From Nostoc sp. LEGE 12450 (GTDB lineage: Bacteria > Cyanobacteriota > Cyanobacteriia > Cyanobacteriales > Nostocaceae), in contig NZ_JADEXU010000011.1 in NCBI RefSeq assembly GCF_015206895.1, forward strand, positions 1 to 64,000: 64,000 bases of DNA. Direction: 5' to 3'. The notes under the pieces were generated by a model. That model saw only the letters and a list, made by a program, of their open reading frames with translations, did no database searches and was not told the origin of the DNA. This document shows positions 17,687-25,596 of the stretch, in pieces. The translations under genes and the position numbers were made by a program. Each line of letters begins with the position of its first letter. The first letter of the stretch is position 1.

Positions 17687-19249
17687 ATGAACAGTTATCG
17701 ATATCAAGTTGGTGGCACTTTAACTAGTGATGCTCCTAGCTATGTTGAGCGCAAAGCGGATGTGGAACTCTATGAAGCCTTAAAGCAGGGCGAATTTTGC
17801 TATATCCTAAGCAGTAGGCAGATGGGCAAATCTTCGCTTATGGTAAAAACCAAGCATCGCTTGCAACAAGAAGGCTTTAGATGTGTCACTATTGATATGA
17901 CTAATATTGGTTGCGAAAATATAACTCCAGAACAGTGGTATAAGGGAGTTGTAGGTGATTTGTGGCTAGGTTTTAAACTGTTAGGAAAAGTCAATTTAAA
18001 AACCTGGTGGCAAGAAAAAAATGATATTTCTTTGCCACAGAAACTTAGTCGATTTATTTCAGAAATTCTGTTAGTTCAGTTTCCTAACGAAAGGCTATTC
18101 ATTTTTATTGATGAAATTGATAGTATTCTCGGTCTCGATTTCTCTGTGGATGATTTTTTTAGCTTGATTCGGTTCTGTTATAACCAACGAGCAATTGATC
18201 CAGAGTATGAGCGGATTACATTTGCAATTTTCGGTGTTGCTACACCTTCAGACTTAATTTTATATCAAAATCACATTACACCGTTTAATTTTGGTAAAGC
18301 TATCCGAGTAAATGGTTTTACATTTGAAGAAGCTCAAACACTATCTTTAGGACTGGATATTAAAGAAAATCATCCCCAAAAAGTTTTGAAAGAAGTATTA
18401 GCTTGGACAAAAGGGCAACCATTTCTGACTCAAAAGCTGTGTCGGTTACTTGTCAGTTTATCTCAAGATGATGGGGGTAGAAAGTTAAAAATTCCCCCTG
18501 GCACAGAAGAATTTTGGATAGAAAATGTGGTGCGATCGCACATCATCGATCAATGGGAATCACAAGATGAACCGGAGCATTTGCGGACAATTCGTGATCG
18601 CATCCTCAGAAACGAACAAATTGCCGCCAGATTGCTAGGAATTTATCAGCAAATCCTCCAAGGAGTGGAAGTAGCAGCCGATGATAGTCGAGAACAAGTA
18701 GAACTATTGCTGTCTGGCTTGGTGATTAAAAAGCAAGGTTTTCTCCAAATTAAAAACCGAATTTATGAAGAAGTTTTCAATTTAGAATGGGTTGGAAAAA
18801 AATTAGCTTACTTGCGCCCCTACTATGAAAACTTCAATGCGTGGATAGCCTCAAAAGAAAATGATAAATCTCGCTTATTGCGCGGACAAGCCTTGATTGA
18901 TGCCCAAACCTGGGCACATGGCAAAAGCTTGAGCAACTTAGATTATCGATTTTTAGCTGCTAGTGAAGAATTAGATCGGCGAGAAATGCAACAAGCATTA
19001 GAAGCCGAACGTGCCAAAGAAGTTGAAGCACGACTTGCAGAACAACAAAAAAGACTAGCTCAACAAAAGAAAACTTCTACAATCGTAACACTCTTGCTCG
19101 CAGGTATGACAATCAAATTGGTGATTTCTATAATGTGGGGAGTATCGCTTTTACGAAAGATTGACGCTTTAGAATCCCAGTTAAAATGCACCCAAGTAGG
19201 ACATCAAGGCAAAGTAATAACTGCAAATTCTCGCTTAGGTAGATGCTAA
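17687..19249 (+). CDS. AAA-like (AAA_35) ATPase with C-terminal membrane anchor
   Basis: A 520-residue protein with the AAA-like domain at the very N-terminus: [20 protein letters not shown] then Walker [12 protein letters not shown] near residue 46. Walker B is [15 protein letters not shown] near residue 142, and the helical lid and winged-helix part extend to ~370. A charged coiled coil ([19 protein letters not shown], residues ~440-465) leads to one transmembrane helix ([20 protein letters not shown]). Relatives normally continue into WD40 or other repeats after this helix, but here only ~35 residues follow. It is either a naturally short membrane-anchored form or a truncated one. With the preceding gene it forms a pair of STAND-type ATPases. 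Confidence 0.8.
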   Translation: MNSYRYQVGGTLTSDAPSYVERKADVELYEALKQGEFCYILSSRQMGKSSLMVKTKHRLQQEGFRCVTIDMTNIGCENITPEQWYKGVVGDLWLGFKLLGKVNLKTWWQEKNDISLPQKLSRFISEILLVQFPNERLFIFIDEIDSILGLDFSVDDFFSLIRFCYNQRAIDPEYERITFAIFGVATPSDLILYQNHITPFNFGKAIRVNGFTFEEAQTLSLGLDIKENHPQKVLKEVLAWTKGQPFLTQKLCRLLVSLSQDDGGRKLKIPPGTEEFWIENVVRSHIIDQWESQDEPEHLRTIRDRILRNEQIAARLLGIYQQILQGVEVAADDSREQVELLLSGLVIKKQGFLQIKNRIYEEVFNLEWVGKKLAYLRPYYENFNAWIASKENDKSRLLRGQALIDAQTWAHGKSLSNLDYRFLAASEELDRREMQQALEAERAKEVEARLAEQQKRLAQQKKTSTIVTLLLAGMTIKLVISIMWGVSLLRKIDALESQLKCTQVGHQGKVITANSRLGRC

Positions 19250-19294
19250 CTAAATTGAGAGTATCCCAAATGTGTAAAAATATAATCTTCAATT

Positions 19295-19717
19295 TTATCG
19301 CTGCCCAAAGTCAAGAGCCGTTAGGGAAAGCCCAGAATAATGCTCATTAAAAAACTTAGCTAGGGACTTAGCTTCAGATTGGGTAACTTTCCGTTGACCA
19401 TTAACCACTTCCTTAACAATCTTAACAGAGCCAAAAATTTCGACTAAAGAAGTTAGTTCTACATCAAACTCATGCATCAGGGATTCCAAAGTAGCCACAG
19501 GTTTTGATTTACCCATCGAGTAATGATGTTCCTCGTAATTTTCAATCAGAAGAACCAGCAACTCAAAAAGCGCAGTTTCAGCCTCTGCCAACTCACCAGA
19601 CATCATCCCCTCTACTGCTGTTAAGGCTCTGTTATACTCCTCTTCTGTTTTAATTGGTTTAGGCTGATACTGAATCAGTAAATCAGTATAGGTTTGTTGA
19701 CTAGAAGTAGGGATCAT
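19295..19717 (-). CDS. higA: HigA-type antitoxin (helix-turn-helix)
   Basis: A 140-residue protein. The N-terminal half (KTEEEYNRALTAVEGMMSGE and ALFELLVLLIENYEEHHY) is the helical toxin-binding part of HigA antitoxins of the HTH-XRE type. The C-terminal half (LMHEFDVELTSLVEIFGSVK ... SEAKSLAKFFNEHYSGLS) is a degenerate-looking XRE DNA-binding domain. HigA normally neutralises the mRNA interferase HigB, encoded just upstream with overlapping ends. Here the overlap is preserved, but only the last ~29 residues of the toxin remain (19701-19787), so this is an orphan antitoxin. It may still repress DNA or counter a HigB encoded elsewhere. Confidence 0.65.
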   Translation of the reverse strand: MIPTSSQQTYTDLLIQYQPKPIKTEEEYNRALTAVEGMMSGELAEAETALFELLVLLIENYEEHHYSMGKSKPVATLESLMHEFDVELTSLVEIFGSVKIVKEVVNGQRKVTQSEAKSLAKFFNEHYSGLSLTALDFGQR

Positions 19718-19787
19718 CTTTCCACCTTTCCTTATCGTATTCAGGATGGGTAAGAACGTATTTAATAAAAATTGTCTGGCTGGAATA
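19701..19787 (-). pseudogene. C-terminal remnant of HigB-type toxin
   Basis: Reading the minus strand in the frame ending at the TAG at 19701-19703 gives TIFIKYVLTHPEYDKERWKD near its end. That is the closing segment of HigB-family mRNA interferases, in which the His-Pro-Glu-Tyr-Asp block is typical. The stop overlaps the start of the higA-like gene by 17 bases, as in intact higBA operons. Upstream the frame is cut at about 19787, where a fragment of an unrelated plus-strand gene begins. The N-terminal two thirds of the toxin, with most of the fold, is missing. Confidence 0.6.
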
Positions 19788-19920
19788 ACAAGATGAAATT
19801 GCGTCAGATGCAGCAGCTTCCATTGCTGAATTCCAAGCAGGTAGGCTCAAAGTCCAGACTGCTAGTGAAGCAATTCAAGAATTACGAGAATATCTCAATA
19901 ACCTTTTATTTTCCCAATAA
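19788..19920 (+). pseudogene. C-terminal fragment of an unidentified small antitoxin-like gene
   Basis: An open stretch without a start codon encodes SDAAASIAEFQAGRLKVQTA followed by SEAIQELREYL and a stop at 19918-19920. The composition (Ala/Glu/Gln-rich amphipathic helices) resembles the toxin-binding tail of small antitoxins, but I cannot name a family with confidence. An in-frame TAA at 19785-19787 marks the junction with the HigB remnant. Its 3' end overlaps the 3' end of the convergent hicA gene by 15 bases. Confidence 0.35.
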
Positions 19921-20136
19921 CTCAAAAAAAGTTTCCTTATTAATACCAATATCCTGAATCATACCCATTAGAGTCCCTGGTTTTAGGTCTTTTCCCGAAT
20001 GAATAGGAACAACAACCCTTTGTCCACGACTATCCTTGTAAATAGCATGACTTCCCTTTTGACGGTCAAGATAAAAACCTAAATTTTCGATGACTTTGAT
20101 AAATTCTTTAGCTTTGACACTGGGAAAATTACTCAT
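19906..20136 (-). CDS. hicA: HicA family mRNA interferase toxin
   Basis: A 76-residue small basic protein with the complete HicA pattern: SVKAKEFIKVIENLGFYLDR at the N-terminus and the dsRBD-like core GSHAIYKDSRGQRVVVPIH, in which the His of GSH is the catalytic residue. KDLKPGTLMGMIQDIGI closes the fold. HicA cleaves mRNA in a ribosome-independent way and is neutralised by HicB. The gene overlaps the end of hicB by four bases (ATGA), indicating translational coupling with the antitoxin first. The pair looks functional. The 3' end overlaps an older gene fragment on the other strand. Confidence 0.9.
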   Translation of the reverse strand: MSNFPSVKAKEFIKVIENLGFYLDRQKGSHAIYKDSRGQRVVVPIHSGKDLKPGTLMGMIQDIGINKETFFELLGK

Positions 20137-20372
20137 GCCAAGATACTTAATGGCTTAACAATTAAATCATCTCTAGGAATTGACTGATTATCAGCTCTTA
20201 AACTTTCAATATATAATTCAATAGCTTCTGTAATATTCTCGATGGCCTCTTCAAAAGAATCTCCTTGAGAATGACAACCTTTTAGGGTTGGGCAAAAAGC
20301 GTGATAACCTCCATCTGATTCTTTTGCCAGAAGAACTGTGTAATTGTAAATTTGTTTATTGTTGTTATCCAT
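20133..20372 (-). CDS. hicB: HicB family antitoxin
   Basis: A 79-residue protein with the partially degraded RNase H fold typical of HicB: YNYTVLLAKESDGGYHAFCP, LKGCHSQGDSFEEAIENI and TEAIELYIESLR. The usual C-terminal DNA-binding domain is absent, which is common for short HicB forms in cyanobacteria; the tail ends in DDLIVKPLSILA. It should bind HicA and block its active site. It is the first gene of the hicBA operon, and the ~70 bases upstream before the repeat region should hold the promoter. Confidence 0.88.
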   Translation of the reverse strand: MDNNNKQIYNYTVLLAKESDGGYHAFCPTLKGCHSQGDSFEEAIENITEAIELYIESLRADNQSIPRDDLIVKPLSILA

Positions 20373-20494
20373 AATATTTTCAAGTTGTTTGCGCTCTAGC
20401 TACTTTTACTTCAGCATGATTTCATGATAAAGGCTTTTAAATTATGTTGCTTAAAGCAGTACGATCGCTAATTTTCTCACAATTGTCTCAAAAG

Positions 20495-20605
20495 AAAAGC
20501 GATGTCTACGACGGGCTGCGCCTACGCTCATGTATGATGATTGACTTAGTAAGATGCCTGCGGTGGGCTGCGCCTACACCCGAAAGAAACGCAGGGCTTC
20601 CCAAA
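20495..20605. repeat. Dispersed repeat containing GATGTCTACGACGGGCTGCG
   Basis: Two diverged copies of the motif GGGCTGCGCCTAC lie here (about 20512-20524 and 20565-20577), the first preceded by GATGTCTACGAC. Its reverse complement, GTAGCCCGTCGTAGACATCG, occurs near 34410 and 56398 and, slightly changed, inside the GDSL gene near 55500. It is a mobile palindromic-type repeat and not a gene, although a 60-codon frame runs across it. Confidence 0.6.
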
Positions 20606-20682
20606 GCTGCCAGTGATGTGAGTTAAAATCCTGATATCTTCAATAACTACTCACGCAGACAGCCCCCGAAAAAGCGATCGCT

Positions 20683-22842
20683 ATGCTTCAGTATCCCAAT
20701 CTCGAACAAGCGCTAAAATATCACTTCGGTTACGACAGGTTCCGCCCCGGACAACGGCAAATTATCGAAGATGCGCTGCAAAATCGAGATTTATTAATTG
20801 TCATGCCTACGGGTGGGGGAAAATCTCTGTGTTTTCAGTTACCTGCATTAATTAAAAAAGGCTTAACGGTGGTGGTGTCGCCATTAATTGCTTTGATGCA
20901 AGATCAAGTGGAAGGGCTGCGTAATAATAATATTAACGCCACATTTCTAAATAGTAGTCTGAATCCCTATAAGGTGCGATCGCGCGAAGAAGCCATCCTC
21001 AGTGGTAAAGTCAGATTACTTTACGTCGCCCCAGAACGTCTGTTGAGTGAAAGATTTCTCCCCTTTCTCGATTTAGTCAAAGAAAAAATTGGGATTGCGG
21101 CTTTTGCCATTGACGAAGCCCACTGCGTCTCTGAGTGGGGACACGACTTCCGCCCAGAATACCGACAGATGAAATCTCTGCGGAAACGCTATCCTGATGT
21201 CCCTACCTTGGCACTCACAGCCACAGCCACCGATCGCGTCCGTGCTGATATCATTCAACAACTAGGGCTAAAGCAACCCAGTATCCACATTGCTAGCTTT
21301 AACCGTCAAAATCTTTACTACGAAGTTCGTTCTAAAACCAAGTCTGCGTATGCTGAATTATTAGAACTTATTCGAGAAAATGAAGGTTCAGCAATTATTT
21401 ATTGCTTGACGCGCAAAAAAGTTGATGAACTCACCTTTAAATTGCAAAATGATAAAATTTCGGCTTTATCTTATCATGCCGGCTTAAGTGACGAAGAACG
21501 CAGCAGTAATCAAACTCGATTTATTCGGGATGATGTGCGCGTGATGGTGGCAACAATTGCCTTTGGAATGGGAATAAATAAACCAGATGTGCGGTTAGTA
21601 ATTCACTTTGATTTACCGCGTAATTTGGAAAGTTATTATCAAGAATCAGGAAGAGCGGGAAGGGATAGCGAACCTTCACGTTGTACACTTTTTTTTAGTT
21701 TCAGTGATATTAAAACTATTGAATGGAGTATTGATCAAAAAACTGATCCTCAAGAACAGTTGATCGCTAAACAACAACTGCGTCAGGTAATTGACTATGC
21801 TCAAGGTACTGTTTGTCGGCGGACAATTCAGCTGGGTTATTTTGGCGAACGTTTTGATGGGAATTGTGCTAACTGTGATAATTGCCGTTATCCCAAACCA
21901 ATGCAAGACTGGACAATTGAAGCCATGAAATTTTTATCTTGTGTGGCGCGTTGTAAAGAAAGATTTGGAATGCTGCACATTATTGATGTGTTGCGGGGGG
22001 CAAAAAGCCAGAAAATCATCCAAAACGAACACGATCAACTTTCTACTTATGGTATCGGCAAAGATAAGAGTGTAGATGAATGGCGAATGTTGGCGCGATC
22101 GCTTTTACATCAAGGTTTGGTAGAACAGACTAGCGATGGTTACTCTGTTTTGAAACTTAACCCGCTGAGTTGGGAAGTTATGCGGCGACAGAGGACAGTT
22201 TCTCTTGCTGTTCCTGTAGCACAGAAGATTACATGGGAAGAAGGGAGTGAGAAGGCTGCTGAGGCGGAAATTTTAATGCAGAGATTGCGATCGCTCCGTA
22301 AACAACTAGCTGATGAACAGTCTGTTCCACCTTACGTTGTCTTTCAGGATTCTACCTTGAAAGTGATGGCACAGGTACAACCAAAAACATTAACGGAATT
22401 TGGTAAACTTTCGGGCGTAGGTAGTCACAAACTTTCCCAATATGGTGATAAATTCCTCACAGAAATTCGTGCCTATCGCCAAGAAAAAGGTTTAATAGAT
22501 CCACCACAAGTTAAATTTACACCCTCTGTTAGCTTACCTTCCGATACAGAGATAGTCACATTCCAATTACATAAACAAGGTTTAAGTGTTAATGAAATTG
22601 CCAAAAAACGCAACATTCGCCCCACAACAATTATTCGCCATCTAACAGATTTGATTGAGAAAAATCAGCCTGTAGACATAAATCAGTTAGTACCTCTTGA
22701 ACATCAGCAAAAAATTTGGCAAGTTTTAGAAGTTCTTGGTGATATCTCTTTGACTCCAATTCGAGAACAACTAGGTGAAAGTTATAGTTTTGATGAAATT
22801 CGCTTAGTACGAGGTAAGTGGCGGCGGGAAAATCGTAAGTGA
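20683..22842 (+). CDS. recQ: ATP-dependent DNA helicase RecQ
   Basis: A 719-residue superfamily 2 helicase that unwinds DNA 3' to 5' in recombination and fork repair. Walker A is MPTGGGKSLCF (residues ~41-51), the DEAH box is FAIDEAHCVSEWGHDFRPEY (~141-160), and helicase motifs V/VI appear as VATIAFGMGINKPDVR and QESGRAGRDSEP. The RecQ C-terminal zinc site is visible as CRRTIQLGYFGE followed by CANCDNC. An HRDC domain (~545-605, LTEFGKLSGVGSHKLSQYG) and a C-terminal HTH region (QGLSVNEIAKKRNIRPTTI) follow. All catalytic motifs are intact, and the start directly after a HIP1 site gives MLQYPNLEQALKYHFGYDRF, the expected N-terminus. It stands alone. Confidence 0.95.
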   Translation: MLQYPNLEQALKYHFGYDRFRPGQRQIIEDALQNRDLLIVMPTGGGKSLCFQLPALIKKGLTVVVSPLIALMQDQVEGLRNNNINATFLNSSLNPYKVRSREEAILSGKVRLLYVAPERLLSERFLPFLDLVKEKIGIAAFAIDEAHCVSEWGHDFRPEYRQMKSLRKRYPDVPTLALTATATDRVRADIIQQLGLKQPSIHIASFNRQNLYYEVRSKTKSAYAELLELIRENEGSAIIYCLTRKKVDELTFKLQNDKISALSYHAGLSDEERSSNQTRFIRDDVRVMVATIAFGMGINKPDVRLVIHFDLPRNLESYYQESGRAGRDSEPSRCTLFFSFSDIKTIEWSIDQKTDPQEQLIAKQQLRQVIDYAQGTVCRRTIQLGYFGERFDGNCANCDNCRYPKPMQDWTIEAMKFLSCVARCKERFGMLHIIDVLRGAKSQKIIQNEHDQLSTYGIGKDKSVDEWRMLARSLLHQGLVEQTSDGYSVLKLNPLSWEVMRRQRTVSLAVPVAQKITWEEGSEKAAEAEILMQRLRSLRKQLADEQSVPPYVVFQDSTLKVMAQVQPKTLTEFGKLSGVGSHKLSQYGDKFLTEIRAYRQEKGLIDPPQVKFTPSVSLPSDTEIVTFQLHKQGLSVNEIAKKRNIRPTTIIRHLTDLIEKNQPVDINQLVPLEHQQKIWQVLEVLGDISLTPIREQLGESYSFDEIRLVRGKWRRENRK

Positions 22843-22854
22843 TAATTAAATTTT

Positions 22855-23013
22855 AAAGGATGTTTTTAAAGCGAATAAAATTTGCGGCTACACAAGCATA
22901 GATGCTTTGCAGCTACTCTTACGAGAACGCTTTCAGCGAACCCACAGGGTAGTCCACGTCCGTGGACTAAGATAAAGTCAAGGTTTTAAATGTGAATTTT
23001 CAAACATTCTCTT
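22855..23013. repeat. Copy of the GGATGTTTTTAAAG / CTTTTCAAACATTCTCTT MITE family
   Basis: Left end AAAGGATGTTTTTAAAG and right end TTTTCAAACATTCTCTT are imperfect inverted repeats. The interior differs from other copies and includes a short palindrome, GTCCACGTCCGTGGAC. Related ends bound the elements at 33029-33408, 58374-58449 and 59360-59741. It fills most of the gap between recQ and the Uma2 gene. Confidence 0.5.
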
Positions 23014-23052
23014 ATGATTAAAATACAAGAGCAAGATTCAAGGAGTTAGCCA

Positions 23053-23625
23053 ATGAGTCAGATGCTAACGGCAGGAGTACACTGGACAATTCACGACGTG
23101 GAACTGTTACCAGAAAATGAGGGTACGCGCTACGAGATAGTTGATGGAGAATTATTTGTGACCAGGGTACCTCACTTTAAACATCAGCAAACTTGTGGCA
23201 TAATTTTCCAACAGCTTAACATTTGGTCAGAGTCTACTGGTTTAGGAGAAGCTGTAATCAACCCCGGCATTTTGTTCTCAGAATCAGATAATGTGATTCC
23301 TGATGTAGTTTGGGCTACAAAGGAAACCTTGGCGGTAATGTTGGATGAAGCGGGACATTTAACTGGCGCACCAGATTTAGTAGTCGAAGTTTTATCTGCT
23401 AGCAACGAAGACCAAAGACGAGATAAAGAAGCTAAACTTAAACTTTATTCTTCCAGAGGAGTAAAAGAATATTGGATTGCTGATTGGCGATCGCGTAAAC
23501 TAGAGGTCTATCGACGCGAACAAATTCGACTTAACTTGGTAGAAACCTTATTTAGTAGTGATAATATAATTTCTCCGCTATTACCTGGTTTTAGTTGTAC
23601 TGTAAACCAGTTTTTTCCTGTATAA
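23053..23625 (+). CDS. Uma2 family putative restriction endonuclease-like protein (DUF820)
   Basis: A 190-residue protein of the Uma2/DUF820 family, very abundant in cyanobacteria and predicted to have a PD-(D/E)XK nuclease fold. Visible core elements are RYEIVDGELFV, VIPDVVWATKE, APDLVVEVLSASNEDQRRDK and GVKEYWIADWRSRKLEVYR. The last Asp/Glu/Lys positions would form the metal site. The biological role is unknown. AAGGAG at about 23040 is a good ribosome site for the ATG at 23053. An MFS gene starts 13 bases after the stop, so they may be co-transcribed. A degraded second copy of this gene's 3' end lies at 24888-24957, after the MFS gene. Confidence 0.88.
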   Translation: MSQMLTAGVHWTIHDVELLPENEGTRYEIVDGELFVTRVPHFKHQQTCGIIFQQLNIWSESTGLGEAVINPGILFSESDNVIPDVVWATKETLAVMLDEAGHLTGAPDLVVEVLSASNEDQRRDKEAKLKLYSSRGVKEYWIADWRSRKLEVYRREQIRLNLVETLFSSDNIISPLLPGFSCTVNQFFPV

Positions 23626-23637
23626 ATTTTAGGTTGA

Positions 23638-24831
23638 ATGGAAAAACAAATCTCAAGTAGCGGATTAACTAAAGTCCAGGTACTGATTATGGCGATCGCA
23701 TCCGGTGTCTGTGTTGCCAACGTTTATTATAATCAGCCAATCCTCAAAGATATTGCATCATCTTTTCGAGTCAGTGAAGGTGAAGCGGGTAGTATCTCTG
23801 TGCTTACGCAAGTTGGTTACGGTTTGGGGATTTTCTTTTTAATCCCATTGGGCGATAAAATCAACAAGAAAAAATTAATTCTTTGCTTACTGATAAGTTT
23901 ATTCTGTTTATTGATATTGATGACGTTTTCACAAAACATCATTGAAGTTTGGATATTGAGCGTAGCAATTGGGATTGCGACAGTCTCCGCTCAGATTATT
24001 CTTCCTTTAGCAGCAAGTATAGATAGAGTAACTACAGGCCAAACCGTAGGCAATATTTTTACTGGTATATTGATTGGAGTTTTAGGAGCAAGGGTTTTTA
24101 GTGGATATATTTCTGAATGGTTGAATTGGCGTTATGTATATGGATTTTCGGCAGGAATGATTTTAATTGTTATTGTTTTACTAAATACATATTTGCCTAG
24201 TATAAAAAATGAATTTAATGGTTATTATTTGGAGTTATTAAGTTCAACAATTCACCAGTTAAAACGTTTTTCATTATTAAGAGAAGCGTCTTTAATTAGC
24301 GGGTTATTGTTTGGTGTCTTTTGCTCATTTTGGACAACGCTGACTTTCCATTTAAGCGGAGCGCCTTTTAATTTTAAATCTGACACAATTGGGATGTATG
24401 GCTTTGTAGCGATCGCAGGTGCATTGATGGCACCAGTTTTTGGTAAACTAGCCGATCGAGGTAACTCCCAACGTTCCTTGAGTATTGCTGTATCGATGGT
24501 GATTGCAAGCTTAGTAATTGCTAAAACTGCTTCTAATTCTGCACTGGCGATCGCTGTTGCTGTATTGTTACTAGATGTAGGTGTACAGGCAATCCAAGTT
24601 ACTAATGTCGCAAGAATATACAGTCTTGATGCTCAATCCAATAGTCGCATCAACACAGTTTACATGACTACCTATTTTATCGGCGGTGCTTTAGGTACTA
24701 GCATTGGTTTATTATGCTGGAATCTTGGTGGCTGGAATTTGGTAACTTGGCAAATGTTAGTTTTTACTTTGCTTGGATTTTTTATTATCGTCAGACCTAA
24801 AAATATTACAACAAAAACAAATAAAGAATAA
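23638..24831 (+). CDS. MFS transporter (drug/sugar efflux type)
   Basis: A 397-residue protein with twelve predicted transmembrane helices. The cytoplasmic loop between helices 2 and 3 carries an MFS motif A variant, PLGDKINKKKLIL. The N-terminus (VLIMAIASGVCVANVYYNQP) matches the YNQPxL start common in a subgroup of bacterial MFS exporters of unknown substrate. The central loop near residues 185-215 separates the two six-helix halves. It probably exports a small molecule using the proton gradient. Downstream, a copy of the 3' end of the preceding Uma2 gene suggests that this gene lies within a partly duplicated segment. Confidence 0.85.
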   Translation: MEKQISSSGLTKVQVLIMAIASGVCVANVYYNQPILKDIASSFRVSEGEAGSISVLTQVGYGLGIFFLIPLGDKINKKKLILCLLISLFCLLILMTFSQNIIEVWILSVAIGIATVSAQIILPLAASIDRVTTGQTVGNIFTGILIGVLGARVFSGYISEWLNWRYVYGFSAGMILIVIVLLNTYLPSIKNEFNGYYLELLSSTIHQLKRFSLLREASLISGLLFGVFCSFWTTLTFHLSGAPFNFKSDTIGMYGFVAIAGALMAPVFGKLADRGNSQRSLSIAVSMVIASLVIAKTASNSALAIAVAVLLLDVGVQAIQVTNVARIYSLDAQSNSRINTVYMTTYFIGGALGTSIGLLCWNLGGWNLVTWQMLVFTLLGFFIIVRPKNITTKTNKE

Positions 24832-24887
24832 AAAAATTGCCGTAACAAAGCCAAATCAAGCTGCTAAAAACTTTAGTTATTAGTAAT

Positions 24888-24957
24888 ACTATAATTATTC
24901 TCTATTACCTAGTTTTTCACTGTACTGTAGACCAGCTTTTTTACCTATAAAATTTTG
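24888..24957 (+). pseudogene. Degraded duplicate of the Uma2 gene 3' end
   Basis: TCTCTATTACCTAGTTTTTC, the following CACTGTACTGTAGACCAG, and then TTTTTTACCTATAAAATTTTG closely parallel the last ~65 bases of the Uma2 gene at 23568-23635, with scattered substitutions. No reading frame remains. It shows that the end of the Uma2 gene was once duplicated around the MFS gene. The rest of 24832-25090 holds nothing I can identify. Confidence 0.55.
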
Positions 24958-25090
24958 ATTTTATTTTGTAGAAACATGCACACTAATTATTTTCCGAAAA
25001 AATGTGCATAACTTCCTTTAAGATATCGCTTTGCACCAATAACTAAATTTTCTCCTCATCAAAGCGATATCTAGAGACAATCAGCTTTTA

Positions 25091-25255
25091 TTACGAAAAA
25101 CTGGGGATTTCAGAGTTAGAATCTTTTGATGTTGCAGTAGAGCGCGATGGTGAAGTGTTTTGGCTTTTTTCAGACAGAATCACTAGCAATTTAGGCAGTG
25201 CAAGGCAAGCAACAGTATTTAGCAGCGTCAGTAATATACCATCGATTAAACTCAT
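25091..25255 (-). CDS. Small hydrophobic peptide, paralogue A of a two-member family
   Basis: A 54-residue peptide starting MSLIDGILLTLLNTVACLAL. Residues 6-27 could form a membrane helix; the tail is Ser/Thr/Lys-rich and ends EIPSFS. Its head shares 17 of 26 residues with the peptide at 34132-34377, whereas the tails differ. AAGGA lies nine bases before the ATG, which supports translation. Both peptides are on the minus strand, on either side of the five-gene protease/NTPase/radical SAM operon; this one starts about 340 bases after the radical SAM stop. A conserved head with a variable tail fits a modified-peptide precursor, and a small membrane peptide (toxin or subunit) is the alternative. 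I do not recognise the family. Confidence 0.55.
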   Translation of the reverse strand: MSLIDGILLTLLNTVACLALPKLLVILSEKSQNTSPSRSTATSKDSNSEIPSFS

Positions 25256-25404
25256 GTGCGATCGTCCTTATTTCAAAATTGGTGTTTACTATATTTTTAG
25301 TTTGAAGCAAAATTAGTACAATTGCTTCAAAGCAGCATTTTAATTTCTTTTATCGGTTATAAGCTAACTAAATATATTCTTATAATTTCAATTTGACTCA
25401 TAAA

Positions 25405-25578
25405 ATCTCTTTTCTCTCTGCGTCGCGCCAGTTGCTACAAGTCGGGGAACCCGCCCAACGCACTGGCTTCTCTGTGCCTCTGCGGTTAAAAAGTAATTAA
25501 TTTAACCACAGAGGCAAGGCAGCGCGGTCTTGGGGGTTTCCCCCATGAGCGACTGCCGCGCAGAGAACACAGAGGTAA
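25405..25578. repeat. Palindromic MITE-like element
   Basis: The centre is an inverted repeat, TGCCTCTGCGGTTAAA (25475-25490) and TTTAACCACAGAGGCA (25501-25516), with one mismatch and a 10-base AT spacer. GC-richer arms on both sides (GGGAACCCGCCCAACGC; GGGGGTTTCCCCCATGAG) extend the element to ~170 bp. The rest of 25256-25404 is AT-rich, without recognised features. The element may also act as a terminator-like structure after the radical SAM gene, but there is no long T-run on either side. Confidence 0.6.
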
Positions 25579-25596
25579 GAAGTGAAATTAGCTAAC

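Noticed and set aside
19772-19957. A 61-residue plus-strand frame across the HigB junction
   Set aside because: It overlaps the clearer out-of-frame remnant and the end of hicA, and encodes no recognisable fold.
20444-20626. A 60-residue frame between hicB and recQ
   Set aside because: It runs through two copies of a dispersed repeat and has no ribosome site or protein-like pattern.
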